The translations under genes and the position numbers were made by a program. From Thozetella sp. PMI_491 (taxonomy: Eukaryota > Ascomycota > Sordariomycetes > Chaetosphaeriales > Chaetosphaeriaceae), in NCBI GenBank assembly GCA_021432635.1, contig MU270070.1, positions 395,044 through 459,043 on the forward strand: a stretch of 64,000 nucleotides of DNA, read 5' to 3'. This document shows positions 53,256-63,867 of this stretch, one piece after another; position 1 is the stretch's first letter, and the number at the start of each line of letters is the position of its first letter. The notes beneath the pieces are model-generated. The model was not told where the DNA came from and searched no databases. It worked only from the letters and a program-made list of their open reading frames with translations.

Positions 53256-55463
53256 TCAAGCCATTGCCATCCATTTCTCTAGGAATGGTCCCATTATTTC
53301 CTCTCTTTCTTCAATTTCGCATATTTGGCCTGGGTTTTATAGAAGCAAAGGAGATCAGCGATTACGGGATTAAATGAGTACATATATGTACGATTACGGG
53401 CTTGGGGTGCAGGCATAGGGTATACGTACCTTGGAAGGGTACTTCTGATAGAGTGTTATCAAGCGGCGTATTGGTGACCCGTTGGTAGAATTCCTCGGCC
53501 CGACAAGCCACCAAGATATTGGTTTCAACATCCCGCGTTAAGAAGATACTACGTAGCGCCTTGCAGTGTCGGGTATACCACCTGGACTCAGGGTCTTCCT
53601 CTGATACTATAAGCAACGTCCATTCGCCTGCCTTGACGTTTTCCAGTTTTGGTATCTCGGATGTGCGGTACGGCGCCGAGTTGTAAGCCAGAGCTGGAAT
53701 AGGGTTTACTCTCCAGCCGTCCTTAGTGTTGCAAGTCCGTTAGCCTTCATATCCGCATTCCCAAATGCTTGTGAACCAGTTCAACATGGCTATATTAGTA
53801 GGGTAGAGAAGGAAGGCCGAATTTCTGTTCCGTTACAACTTACCCGCGCATCAATTGCCAACGCGCACGCGCAGGCCATGGTCGTATGGCCTTCTCTCCT
53901 AGTTCGAAGATCGAGAGTAGCGCTGCTGGTAGAAAAGAACCGCAGAAGTCGCGGAAACCATGTCCCGAATCGTGAAGGGTTAAGATACGCATCTTGCAGC
54001 CGCACCATAGTGCAGTAAAATGCCTCTCGGTTGAGTGGATGAGGGTAGCGAGTATCTGGGGAGAGTTGGCTCCATTTCAAGCCGCCACTCGGCAGACGAA
54101 GCGGGTCGTTTTCCAAGATGTCCTGCCTAGTTGACAGATACATGATCTGGTGCAGTGTTCCGGAAGATGCTGCGTGGTTCGGTATGGAGGCAACCTTCGA
54201 GTTCAGCGACTCCGGCCACGTTTCAGCAGGGTCGAGTCCAAAATTAGACTGAAATAGTTCCGAATGGTAGAAGTGGACCTGTTGCTTCCCAGCAAGCGCT
54301 TTGGACACGTTTTTCAGTGACATTCGCTTCTGGTGCGGGTGCATCAGACACAATGTTGTGACTCTAGGGCAAAGCTCGATCAACTCTTGCAAAATAGAGG
54401 GATCGACAGCCTTGACGCCGGATAGGTCAATTGACTCAATTTGTAGCCGCGCATTGGCTTCCATGCTTCGAAGGACGTCTAGGATAACCTCCTGTGTAAG
54501 CCGTGAGTATGGGGAAAAGTCAAGACTAGTATATCCTGCGCGTGATATGGCGAGGCGGAGTAAGTCGACTGCGCTCGGAAGACGGGAGCAGCTGGGCAAG
54601 GTGCACAGCAAACTGTGCAGGCGGTCGAAAAAGTGCCATAGCTGCTCCAGGGCAGCAAGTTGAGTCTCATCTAGGCGTATTTCTAGCAGCGCCTGCAGGG
54701 TGATATCAACTAGCGATCTGGCACCCGTAGGCTCAATAATGTTGTCGGTCTCGCTTCTTTTGCGCTTCCTCCCGACTTGGTCTGCTTTTGGAGCTATGGG
54801 CGATGAAGGAGACGGCCACGGCAAATCCGGCCACACCTCGTGAAGGATGTCGGCTGTGACCATGCGCCAGCTGCTGAGGTCGACCTCCGGAATCTTGTAA
54901 CGGCTGAGATAAGGCCATTCAAAGTACTCGGTAATTGTCAGAGGCCTGCATCGTAGCGTTTCACATTTTCTTTCCTTCTGGATGTCTTCTAGATCGAGGG
55001 GATGAGTGCTCGTCCAAGGGCTTGGTGGTCGCGGTGGATAAAACATAAAACAATACTTCGGATCGCCTTGATCCGTAAGGTCAATAATGGTACTGCCTGC
55101 TTGATTGTTGTTGAGATTCCGCATCGGCGTACTGTGACGGGGATAAGGCTTGACGGGATAGAAGAAAAGCGATTCGTGAAGCGAGTCGCAGGCTGCGCCG
55201 AGTATTAAACAAGTTTCAATAAAGGGGCAGATGACTTCGTCCTTTGGAAAGCGCGATATCCACCGTGAGTCTCCTTGTCTAGCTGCGTGCTCGAGATCAT
55301 GTCGTATGAGCGCCTGGTTAGCTGAGGCGGTAAATATGTTAAGCAGCCGCCAGCAGGCCTCCACCACTTCAGCGTCGCCTTTGTTTTGGCAGTGAGCAAC
55401 CGCGAGGGTGCGATAGGCTCCTCTGACATTGGCCACGACGAATAGCTGGTGTCGGTAGCCCAT
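53256..55463 (-). CDS. Unrecognised protein with SUMO-interaction-like motif and NLS
   Basis: I do not recognise the family. Exon 1 runs 55463-53844. A strong GTAAGT donor there, not the nearby stop at 53790, marks its end. Exon 2 is 53721-53430, and exon 3, less certain, 53329-53256, for 661 residues. The first ATG after GTG at 55481 is at 55463. Residues 1-110 are helical; IIDLTD at 126-131 has the form of a SUMO-interacting motif; GRKRKRS at 231-237 is a likely nuclear signal. Residues 265-400 contain leucine-patterned segments (LDETQLAALEQLWHFF, IESIDLSGVKAVDPSILQEL, CPRVTTLCLM) like an LRR or helical scaffold. Exon 2 carries GEWTLLIV and RWYTRHCKALRSIF. A role in nucleus-based protein interaction is inferred only. 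Confidence 0.65.
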
Positions 55464-56384
55464 GTCGACGGGGATGAGCACAAGAAATCTTACTATGATC
55501 AGGTGGGAGAAGATTTAACCATGAATAAATGGGGAAGTTGGCTTCTTGCATCGCGCTCTTCCGTTTCTATAAGAATATCACTGTGCAGAATGGTTCCTCA
55601 ATAACTAAGTTTGGATTAAACCTTGGGGGAGGAAAGTGTGCTGGTACCGGGGGTGAAAGGGTACTTGGAAGTTTTCCGTTGTTATAGGGTTTATATAAAA
55701 TCCGGACGCTGTTTCTAGACATAGCCATGTGATATTGTGCAAGAAGTTTATATTGACGATAGCCTAAGGTATGTAGCTGGGTGAGCCGGCCTTCCTCAGC
55801 CCTTCAACATCCGCTGCTAGTCGTACTTCTGGAGCCCTGGATACGGGTCAAGCAACCAAGACAACAATACCCAACTACCTTATGTCACAGCGACGGAACA
55901 CGTTCACATTTGGCTCTCGCAGTGATAAAGCGTCACGTGCATGGGCGCCGAGCCCAATGGGTGGATTCCCAGGTTTCCCCGAGCCTTCGGCGAATAGCTC
56001 CGACACTTGCCAGGCCCACAAAGCTCAGGTACATGACGACATTGAACTGGGGCGGGGAGCTCCTACTGACTACTAACCCCTGTTGCAAATATTTATTCTT
56101 GATTACGTTCGCCAAAAGTACCATGTTTGTAGCTACCGATACACGGCGAATTGTCCAGTTCGGTTTTCAATAGCAGCCGGGCTGTAGCCAATGTCCGAGA
56201 GAGGGGGTTATGCAAAATTTGAACCCCCAGCATGACGTAACTTGCACGGCACGAAGACCGACGGTCTCCACAAGTCACGAAATAGTACTGCAACTACTGG
56301 AGGTTCTTGGGCCTTTTGTATCACGCCTCCTCCCCGCTTCACTTCCCATCACAACCTCAGCTACTTCTGTTGAAGACTTCGAAC
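55464..56384. other. 0.9 kb divergent spacer
   Basis: Lies between the unrecognised - strand gene and the aldo-keto reductase (+). AT-richer at 55490-55760. It should contain both promoters; no TATA box stands out and no gene is seen. Confidence 0.55.
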
Positions 56385-57529
56385 ATGTCGGAAAATCGCC
56401 CCGCGTGCCTCAAGACGTTCCAGCTGAACAACGGTTAGTAGATATCTTGTTGGGGTTCGAGGGAGCCCTTGTTGACGCAGCTTCCCACAGGAACTCAGTT
56501 CCCCGCTGTCGGTCTGGGCACTTGGCAAGGTAAGCGTCACTCCGTGAGCCTAATCGAAAACCTGTTGACTGTCCTCCAGGCCGTCCGGGAACCGACGACG
56601 ATAAGGCCCTCGAAGAATCTATCATTGCGGCCCTCCGCAGCGGCTACCGCCTCATTGATACGGCGCAGAGCTACCAAGTTGAGCCGGTCGTGGGGCGCGC
56701 CGTCCGCGCCAGCGGCGTGCCGCGGTCTGAGATCACCGTCGTAACCAAGTTCTGGGGCCACTGGCATCACGATCCTGCCGCAGCACTGGAGGTGTCGCTC
56801 AAAGCCCTGGACCTCGAGTACGTCGACGTCTTCTTGATGCACTGGCCGTGGGCTACCACCCCCGAGCCAGAGAAGCGGCCGTTGCGCATCAACGAGAGTC
56901 CGACCTTCGTGGAGACGTGGAAGAAGATGGAGGATCTCGTCGGGCCGCGCTGCCGCTCCATTGGCGTCAGCAACTTCACGCAGAAGACGCTGGACACGCT
57001 GCTCGCCAGCGCTCGCGTCGTGCCCGCCGTCAACCAGGTTGAGCTGCACGCCCGCAACCCGAACCTCAAACTTGTGCCATACTGCCAATCTAAGGGCATT
57101 CACGTAATGGGCTGGAGGTGAGTGTGTTGGTAGGAGACTCTTGGCAACATCTACTGACCCAGAATTAGCACCCTGGGGGATAAGAACGCTACCACTAACC
57201 CCATTCTCCACCACCCAATCTTCACCGGCATTGCTGAGGCCCACGGATGCTCAACGGCCGTCGTGTCGCTGTCCTGGTCCGTACAGCGCGGCGTCACCGT
57301 CATCCCCAAGAGCAGCTCTCAGTCCCGCATCGATGAGAACATACGCTTGGTCACGCTGACAGATGACGAAATTGCCGTGATCAACAAAGCCCACGAGACC
57401 ATTGGGTTAGACCGACTGGCAAACAGAATCCAGTCAATGCTGGTAGAGATGGATGGGAAGCAGACCCTCCAGGGCTGGTCGTATGTGGACTATGGATGGG
57501 AGGATGAGGCAGGGAACTGGTTGGTGTGA
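56385..57529 (+). CDS. Aldo-keto reductase
   Basis: A cytosolic NADPH-dependent carbonyl reductase. Exons 56385-56433, 56491-56529, 56580-57117 and 57169-57529 give 328 residues; exon 2 is only 39 nt. The catalytic tetrad is complete: Asp56 (YRLIDTAQ), Tyr61, Lys86 (VVTKFW) and His117 (LMHWPW). GLGTWQ, GVSNFTQ, NQVELHARNPN and the cofactor-binding IPKSSSQSRIDENI are also present. The last exon keeps SLSWSVQRGVTVIPKSS intact. Length and motifs fit glycerol-dehydrogenase/aldehyde-reductase-like fungal AKRs; the substrate is unknown. The first ATG gives a short leader peptide typical of the family, so the start is well supported. Confidence 0.92.
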
Positions 57530-58125
57530 TCGAGTTCCATAGAGCATGCGTCGCAAAGGGGAAGTTTGTCTGGAAATAGAGGTTGAAGGACAGTAGAAGC
57601 ATATAAATGGATAGGAATATCCTGACAAACCCCTTCAAGTAGGCTCGATTCATGCGCGTAATGCAAACTGGGGTGTGAATCCTTAACTTAGACTTGGCTG
57701 TTCAGACTCCGAACGCTCGGGAAGTCCTAACAACGAACCGGCTCTTAGGTATTGTGGGAAATACGGCACGAGGCAACACGAGGTAGTCATAGTCAACCTA
57801 CGGCTGGTAGAATGGAAAGTTTGTTTACCTGTCCGAGTGAGACCGTAGCCCTTCACTGACTCCGTTTGACCAACCTAGGTGCCGAACTGAAGATGATCCA
57901 GAGTTACGGCTACTGCGGTTTAAACGCTTCACTGCATTCCCTCAATGGGCTTGTTGTGCAAGAAAACTTGTTTTTTGTCTGTAAAGAACGAATAGCTGGC
58001 CAGCTAAAGGAATGAAATGAAGCCACAGATCCCCGTCCCCGGCACATCTTGCGAGCCTCCTCCCCCCACCATCGCAAGCGTGTACTCTACCCCTACTGGT
58101 ATACTCTAGCTCTCGAGTGCGTAGC
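57530..58125. other. 0.6 kb convergent 3' spacer
   Basis: Lies between the 3' ends of the aldo-keto reductase and the small secreted protein gene. Nothing recognised. Confidence 0.55.
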
Positions 58126-58571
58126 TCAGGCCACGAAGCGTTTCTGGGGAGGAACACTCTGGGGTCCATTTCGGCACAGAGCTGGGGTATGATTCTCGGC
58201 GCTGGCCGCATTGCATCCGCCACGGCCGCAGTAAGAGTCCCACTTGACAGCATTGTTAGCAAGGCAGAGGAAAAGGCTATCGCTTGCTACAGTGCCGTTA
58301 TTGGCGCCGGTCAAGATCACGCCTTGCGCTGCCGCGGCGTCGGTAAGGGTGCGCTCCGCATAGGGTGCTAAAGTCAAAGGTCAGGATCAGCCGTGGTTGT
58401 GACAATTATCAAGGAACTGAGGAGCTGGGCAGTAACTAGTCATGGCTGCAACATACTAGGGGGGGTTTCAAGAGTCCAACCGCAGTAGAGAGTATTCTGC
58501 ACGCAGGTAGCGGCAGAGGCGCCCGAGATGGCAGCCAGGAGGGCCAGAGCAGAGGTAGCGAAGTAGACCAT
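58126..58571 (-). CDS. Small secreted cysteine-rich protein
   Basis: Exons 58571-58457 and 58367-58126, joined by an 89-nt GT-AG intron, give 118 residues. A clear signal peptide (MVYFATSALALLAAISGASA) is followed by a mature part of about 98 residues with six cysteines (TCVQ, YCGW, LFLCL, SYCG, GGCN, ALCRN), enough for three disulphides. No known domain is recognised. Size, secretion and cysteine content fit effector-like or extracellular small proteins of fungi, but this is inference. A TATA box lies about 124 bases upstream and the transcript would be compact. The flanking DNA is gene-poor and AT-richer than the left half of the window. Confidence 0.78.
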
Positions 58572-60433
58572 TGTGGCTGATTCAAACGGTTTTCTGAACG
58601 AAAGAGTTCTGTTTTCTTTTCCTAAGATCTTGGTATAGATAGAGAGTAGTGAAATTGAAGAATTTGAAGAGCAAAGAACGATAGGAGCCTTCAGCCTTTT
58701 ATAAATAAAGCACCCCCTTTCCACTGCCTCTAAGTCATAGTACTGTGTCATGAAATGCTTCTCTAGCAGCTTGGCCGAGTCTCTATTTCGTTGAAGGTAC
58801 ATCTGTGGCCAAACCACTCAACAATGTTGCCAGTCTTGGCTCATGCATTCGGCCTTTGACTGCCAAAACAAGGCATGTCACTGCCAAAAGAAGACATATC
58901 AAGTAGAAGGGCCGAGTTTACACCTTTTCCACGGTAAGCATAGCCGTAGAAGATTCAATGCAGGGCGCCTAGCCTACGGCACAGGCTGGTTCTGTCCTAG
59001 TTGTGACAGCTTAGCGAAAGCCACCCCCTTTAGGGCGTGGTGAACCTACTCCGTTTCAATGGATAGAACAACGCTCAATCTGCCGAGTTAGGAACTGGAT
59101 GCAGCTCATTCTAAAGGCAAAGGCTCTCTGGTTAGTAACTGAGTTACACCGAGGGAGAAGAAATACATTTCCAAAGCGGTAACCTGTAATTAGTCTCAGC
59201 CCTGGGAACGGTCCGGATTCTCGGGACTCGCGCCGATGGAAGGTGGTCAGCATGCCAAAGCCTCATGTCCCATGGGAACCACGCGATTCGATATCCCAAG
59301 CAACAAAAAAGTTTGGTTCAATCTTACTTCGAGGTAAGACGCGATGCGACGAACCGGTCACCCGGTTGGTGGTGGCTGGTTGTGAACGGCCGCCCCTGTG
59401 AACCGAGCGCTTGGCATCCATTTCTCTGCGCCAACGCGCCTTGGTTGCTGACTGTAACCAGCAGGAGCTACCATGCAGCAGAGACGCTTGGCTTTGAATC
59501 CTCTCAATCAAGATACACTTACACAATCGGCTGAACTCTTGCTGTAAGAGCGAAGTAGTCCTGGCCGGGCTCGGGGATGCGTTGCAATGCTTTAGCCAGC
59601 TTGATGTTGATGACGGCATCTCAGCAGCTCTCATGTGCCCCTGGCTGCCAGCCCAAGCCGTTTAGTTGATCGGAAAGGGAACCGAGTCATAGGGTTGTGT
59701 AACCAAGAATGAGCAACCCACCGCTAGGTAACTACGCAAACGCGTGTTTCTTATCCTTTCTTCCTCCTTTTCCAGCCATAGTCCCACGATTAAAACATGA
59801 GCGACGGAATTATATGGAGCCATGGGTCCACGATAGTAGGGCCATATGAAGTACAACGTCGAGTCTGCCACAGTTGCAGCTCTGACTGTCACATTCACTA
59901 ACTAAGTAGTTTCTCTAGTGCGCCAAGTAAAGATGGGCAGGTAGTCGGTTATGAAATGCCCGTGTCGATGTTAGCAGTTCCGTTTTCTGATTGCTTCGCT
60001 CGCACCTGAGCGCCCTGCAACGACCCACCATAATACACTAGTTATTCTCATCAAATTAAAAGTTTCTAGCTAGGCCTACTCTGCTAGTGTCTCGAAAGTC
60101 AAAAGGTAAAAGATGCTTCATCTCGACTTGAACTCTTGAAAATATATACTTTATGCCCTGGTTCCTTAATCTACTTCCCCCCTTTTAAATATTCCTTTTA
60201 TTTATTTATTTCTAACTCGATTTACTTTGAACAAAAATATTACTCTATCTGCTAATGTCTTTGGTCGCGCGGTTAGGGGTCTGGACCGCCGGTGGCCTCA
60301 TAACCACAGCAAAGCATGACCAATACTTCATCTATGATTAACATGTTGGATGCAGCTATCAAAGCACACAAGATATACGATATATAAATAACTTAATTAT
60401 AGGTTACCATTTCTCTTCAATGGGTTTCTCTAT
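58572..60433. other. 1.9 kb gene-poor, AT-richer spacer
   Basis: Promoter of the small secreted protein gene at the left, 3' flank of the F-box gene at the right. Especially AT-rich near 60030-60250 and 60360-60430, with TTTA-type runs. No gene or RNA recognised; decayed repeat DNA is possible. Confidence 0.5.
58695..58703 (-). promoter_or_regulatory. TATA box for small secreted protein gene
   Basis: TATAAAAGG on the - strand, about 124 bases upstream of the start codon. Confidence 0.6.
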
Positions 60434-61930
60434 TTACACTAACTGAAAGCTGATAAATCCGGACTCTGAACAGTACGCCTCCGCCTGCGCCTTATACTTG
60501 TCACAATCTGGTAAGAGATGGCCCCAAATATTTGCTTTTCTCATGATTATCTTAATGACTCCCAAGCTGGGCAGCTGTTCATCTCTTCTTTCTTGAAACT
60601 CATCGAAGAGTGTCTTAAGGCATTCGATATCCTCTGCCGTCGCATATGCATAAATTGAAAGCGTGATTAAGGAGGACGGAAGTGAGTCCACAAGGGGCTC
60701 GATGGAATCGAGTTCATCATTTGGCATTTCTCCCATCAATGCACTGCTGTATATGAACAAGGTGGTGTCGAGTTCCAGATGTAACAGGGCCTTGAAACCA
60801 TGCAGGTCCATTCGGAGCAGAGTGCTGTCATTACCAAGTATCCCGGTGGTCACACTAAGCTTTTCGAGAGTGCCGCCTACAGCATCCACTAAGTTGTAGA
60901 AGAACGCATCGATATCCCAGTAGTAACCAATCTCGTCTTTTGTGGCATATTCAAAAGTCAAGGTCTTCAAGTTTTGCATGCCTTTAAAGAACGCGCGGCA
61001 TCCCTCCGCATTCATCACACAGTCGGTTAGCTCAACCACTTCGAGTTGCCGTCCAATGGTGGGATACTGGCTGCAAACACCATTCTCTATGTCATCATGA
61101 TCAGGCTGGTATTTTCCGGACGAATGGTAAGCCTCGCGCAGGGAGTCCAGCGCTAGAAATGGAAATATGCTCGCCAAACGTGTGCCGAACTGCGTTTCGA
61201 TATCCTGGGTTGGGTGAAGTATACGGAGTTTCTGCAGCGGCTGGTTTTCTGAAGCATTGTCGTTTGCGCGGGTGATGACTGATTGGACAAAAAGCGGTAC
61301 AGTCTGATCTAAGTCATCCAGATCTTCCTCCCACTCTTGAGGCAGCATTGTCACGGCGGAAGCCGCACGCCATTCTTTTGATAAGGTCAGAGACTCGATA
61401 TTGGGCAGAAGGCTGAGGAGAAATGCGACAGGGAAGTCCATTGGTGTCGTGTATTCATCTTCATCTGCGATAATACGGTCAACCCATGTGCTGAGGAACC
61501 GAGGGTCGTCGCTGAGCAAGGCTAAGTGCTCTGATTGTATGACCATTGTAGCGATTTTGTCCGATGCGGCCTTAATCTTCCTCAAAGCTCTTTCATGTTC
61601 TTCTTCTTCGTCATCATCCGACCGCAGCTCACTGGTGCATGTCCGGTTTCCTAGATCTGCGTGGACAATATAAGAAGCAATGATGGGTTCTTCCGCAATT
61701 TCAGCGAGGAGCTCGACGACTGTTTGGGTAGCTGACAGATCATCGGGGGAAGAAGAGCTGAGGAAGCTGAAGCGATGATACTTTCTGCGAAGCTTGTTGT
61801 GGTGTTTGACGAGAGGTGCCGCAACGGCGTAGAATCGCTTGCACGTCAATGCAAAATTCTCGAAATCATAAGGGCTAGAGAATTCAAATATCATGAGCAG
61901 CAACTCAGCAGATAGACCCTGGAGATCCAT
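60434..61930 (-). CDS. F-box protein
   Basis: An intronless gene of 498 residues. Residues 1-45 form an F-box (LQGLSAELLLMIFEFSSPYDFENFALTCKRF is its core, given here in parts: GLSAELLLMIFEF, then FENFALTCKRFYAVAAPLV), the module that binds Skp1 in SCF ubiquitin ligases. An acidic stretch (SDDDEEEEHE) lies near residue 110. The rest is leucine-patterned (LPNIESLTLS, LEVVELTDC, NLKTLTFEYA, LLHLELDTTLF, LITLSIYAYA), as in fungal F-box proteins with degenerate LRRs that bind substrates. The substrate is unknown. Codon use is less GC-biased than in the left half of the window, and a small inverted-repeat element sits about 60 bases upstream of the ATG. Confidence 0.87.
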   Translation of the reverse strand: MDLQGLSAELLLMIFEFSSPYDFENFALTCKRFYAVAAPLVKHHNKLRRKYHRFSFLSSSSPDDLSATQTVVELLAEIAEEPIIASYIVHADLGNRTCTSELRSDDDEEEEHERALRKIKAASDKIATMVIQSEHLALLSDDPRFLSTWVDRIIADEDEYTTPMDFPVAFLLSLLPNIESLTLSKEWRAASAVTMLPQEWEEDLDDLDQTVPLFVQSVITRANDNASENQPLQKLRILHPTQDIETQFGTRLASIFPFLALDSLREAYHSSGKYQPDHDDIENGVCSQYPTIGRQLEVVELTDCVMNAEGCRAFFKGMQNLKTLTFEYATKDEIGYYWDIDAFFYNLVDAVGGTLEKLSVTTGILGNDSTLLRMDLHGFKALLHLELDTTLFIYSSALMGEMPNDELDSIEPLVDSLPSSLITLSIYAYATAEDIECLKTLFDEFQERRDEQLPSLGVIKIIMRKANIWGHLLPDCDKYKAQAEAYCSESGFISFQLV

Positions 61931-62562
61931 CTTGCTAGGCGTTTGTTAAAAGCGCCGTTTCGTAATAGAAGAAAGTCCGACAGGAGTATTAGGTAATTAC
62001 TGCTGTATAGCCTCAGTGCGGGCTTAGCCCTAGGGAGCTAGGGGCCTCCTAGCCTGTATAAGCTGGCTAGTTTCTCCCCTCCATACCAATTGATCCTTAT
62101 GCTATTACCCTCCGATACAGCAATTACCCAAGACATGCCGCCTTGGCAGTGTCACGTGGGAAGGAAACCGCGCATGTACAGTGGATTCCGCGAAGTATAG
62201 TACAGTACGTATGCCCTGCTACTCTATAGAAATGTACTTACTGGGGGTGCGTTGGGTTCCAGAAATGGAAGCTTTGAACTCTCCATTATCGAATCCTTAA
62301 ACGCCATCGCAGGCGCTTGCAGGTGTAATGCGCCCAGTAAATACAGTTACGTAAAAGTATCCGTAACGCAGTAACAACACTACCGCAATGTCATTCCCAG
62401 TAGCAGATTGTTCGGAAGGCACTGCACACCTCGTCACTATGCGTACAACCTTTACTAGCATGTTGGGGGTATGAGTATGAGTTCTAAGATGTTTAACTTG
62501 AAACACAACGCCATGTTACAACCGTGGATTCCTTACACCCCCTTTGTCCAGCCAACACAAAA
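61931..62562. other. 0.6 kb spacer
   Basis: Promoter of the F-box gene and 3' flank of the GPI-protein gene (both -). It holds the inverted-repeat element listed separately; no gene seen. Confidence 0.55.
61992..62128. mobile_element. Possible MITE-like inverted-repeat element, 137 bp
   Basis: The left end GGTAATT-act-GCTGTAT (61992-62008) is matched in reverse complement by the right end ATACAGC-AATTACC (62115-62128), 14 matched bases with a 3-nt indel. The interior is itself palindrome-rich (CCTAGGGAGCTAGGGGCCTCCTAG region at 62030-62052). No clear target-site duplication is visible, and there is no coding capacity. Confidence 0.4.
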
Positions 62563-63659
62563 TTACAGCGAAATAAAGGTAAAGACCGCCAAACAGGCAG
62601 CCGCAAGCGCCGCCGACACGCGGACAGAGGACCCTGATGAAGGAGTACTGTGGGATGCAGACGGGGAAGAGGAAGTAGAGGAAGGTGTCGAAGAGCTGGA
62701 ACCCTGGGCAAACAGCGCCTCGCTGGTCAGCGTGACCCCGTCATTGTTCAGATCCGAGGACTCTGCGAGCTTCGTGGAGTTCACGCGAGTGCAGAGAAGC
62801 TCGGCAACCTTCCCGGTTGGTAGCTGGCCGTACAGCAGCACCATCTGCAGCTGGTTGGTCTGCTGCAGGTATTTGGTCTCGTTTGTACCGCTCTGCTGGT
62901 CGCTCCAGTAGCCGAAAAAGCCTTTCCCATTCTCGTGCATCTGGGATGTGGTGTTGGAAAGATCCCAGCCGGATCCAGAGGTGGCGAAGACTCCTGTCAC
63001 TTGCCGCGCATACCCAAGTGTGCCGGCGCACTCCGGAAACTCGGACCAGAAGCCTACCGAGCTACATTGTTTTGGCACGATGGCGTTCTTGGCCCTAGAT
63101 AGGATGGCCGACACGCATGCCTCCCCTAACACCGGCGTGCAGTCGGAACTGTCGGCTTGATCGTCGGTGTAGGTATCTGTAATGTTGACCGGGTAATCAA
63201 TGGGGTCAACGACATAGAAGCAGAAGTTGTTCCTGTCCCCACCAAGCGCCTCTGAAAAGTTGTATTTGCCGTCCCAAGAAAGATCGTGTGTGGTCGTGAT
63301 GTAGTGAGGGTCTGTCACGCCTTGGTCCGCATCAATTCCGTCGGGAGCTGCGAAGTTGGTGACATTGACCCCTGCGAAAGTCGGAAGGTTAACCAGACTG
63401 CTTTGGCTGCTATACACAGGGTTTAGGATGTAGGAAGTAGTTGCTTACGCCATGTCCATTTTACATCCCCAGTCAGATTGAAGCCCACAGACCTCGTCGC
63501 GTCGGGATTTTGTTGAGCCTTGCGGATTTGGTTCACCTCACTTTGGTTCAAGTGGCCAGGGTTGGACGGGTCCCCTATTATCGTCAGTCCGGACAGATCG
63601 GCAGCACTGATGCCAGCAGCAAATGCCACTAGATGCAGCAAGTTCATCTTGGTCGACAT
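62563..63659 (-). CDS. GPI-anchored secreted fungal protein of unknown function
   Basis: Exons 63659-63449 and 63371-62563 (77-nt intron, GTAAGC donor, CGCAG acceptor) give 339 residues. A nearer AG at 63410 would leave a 38-nt intron in the wrong phase, so the acceptor at 63372 is preferred and yields KWTWRVNVTNFAAPDG. A signal peptide (MNLLHLVAFAAGISA, from the first or second ATG) is followed by an extracellular region with eight or so NxS/T sites and cysteines (NFCFYV, SSDC, GEACV, KQCSSV, PECAG, LLCTRV). A Ser/Thr-rich stalk and a hydrophobic C-terminus (VSAALAAACLAVFTFISL) complete a GPI-anchor pattern. The family is common in ascomycetes but I cannot name a function. Confidence 0.8.
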
Positions 63660-63867
63660 CTAAGCGGGTGTAATAGTTCGTGATGTCTCGATGTGCCTGA
63701 GCGCCTGTGGTGTACCGCGAAGATGGGAAGATGGGAAGCGATTATAGAGTTAAAGAAGCATGGTGTTCCGTGCCATCGGCGGACGGTTTTATATCGTGTG
63801 GAGAAATTACAGTGCCGCTTCCTGCGGCCGCCGTCGCAGCTGCTGGCGATCTGGGAGCCAGGGCTGT
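63660..63867 (-). promoter_or_regulatory. Promoter of the GPI-anchored protein gene
   Basis: Contains ATATAAAACC on the - strand (63785-63794), about 130 bases upstream of the start codon, a plausible TATA box. Confidence 0.5.

Noticed and set aside
53790-53843. Stop at 53790 as the end of the unrecognised gene
   Set aside because: A consensus GTAAGT donor at 53843 leads in frame to a downstream exon with coding character.
63410-63448. Short intron (acceptor at 63410) in the GPI-protein gene
   Set aside because: It would be 38 nt and in the wrong phase; the acceptor at 63372 keeps frame and gives a usual length.
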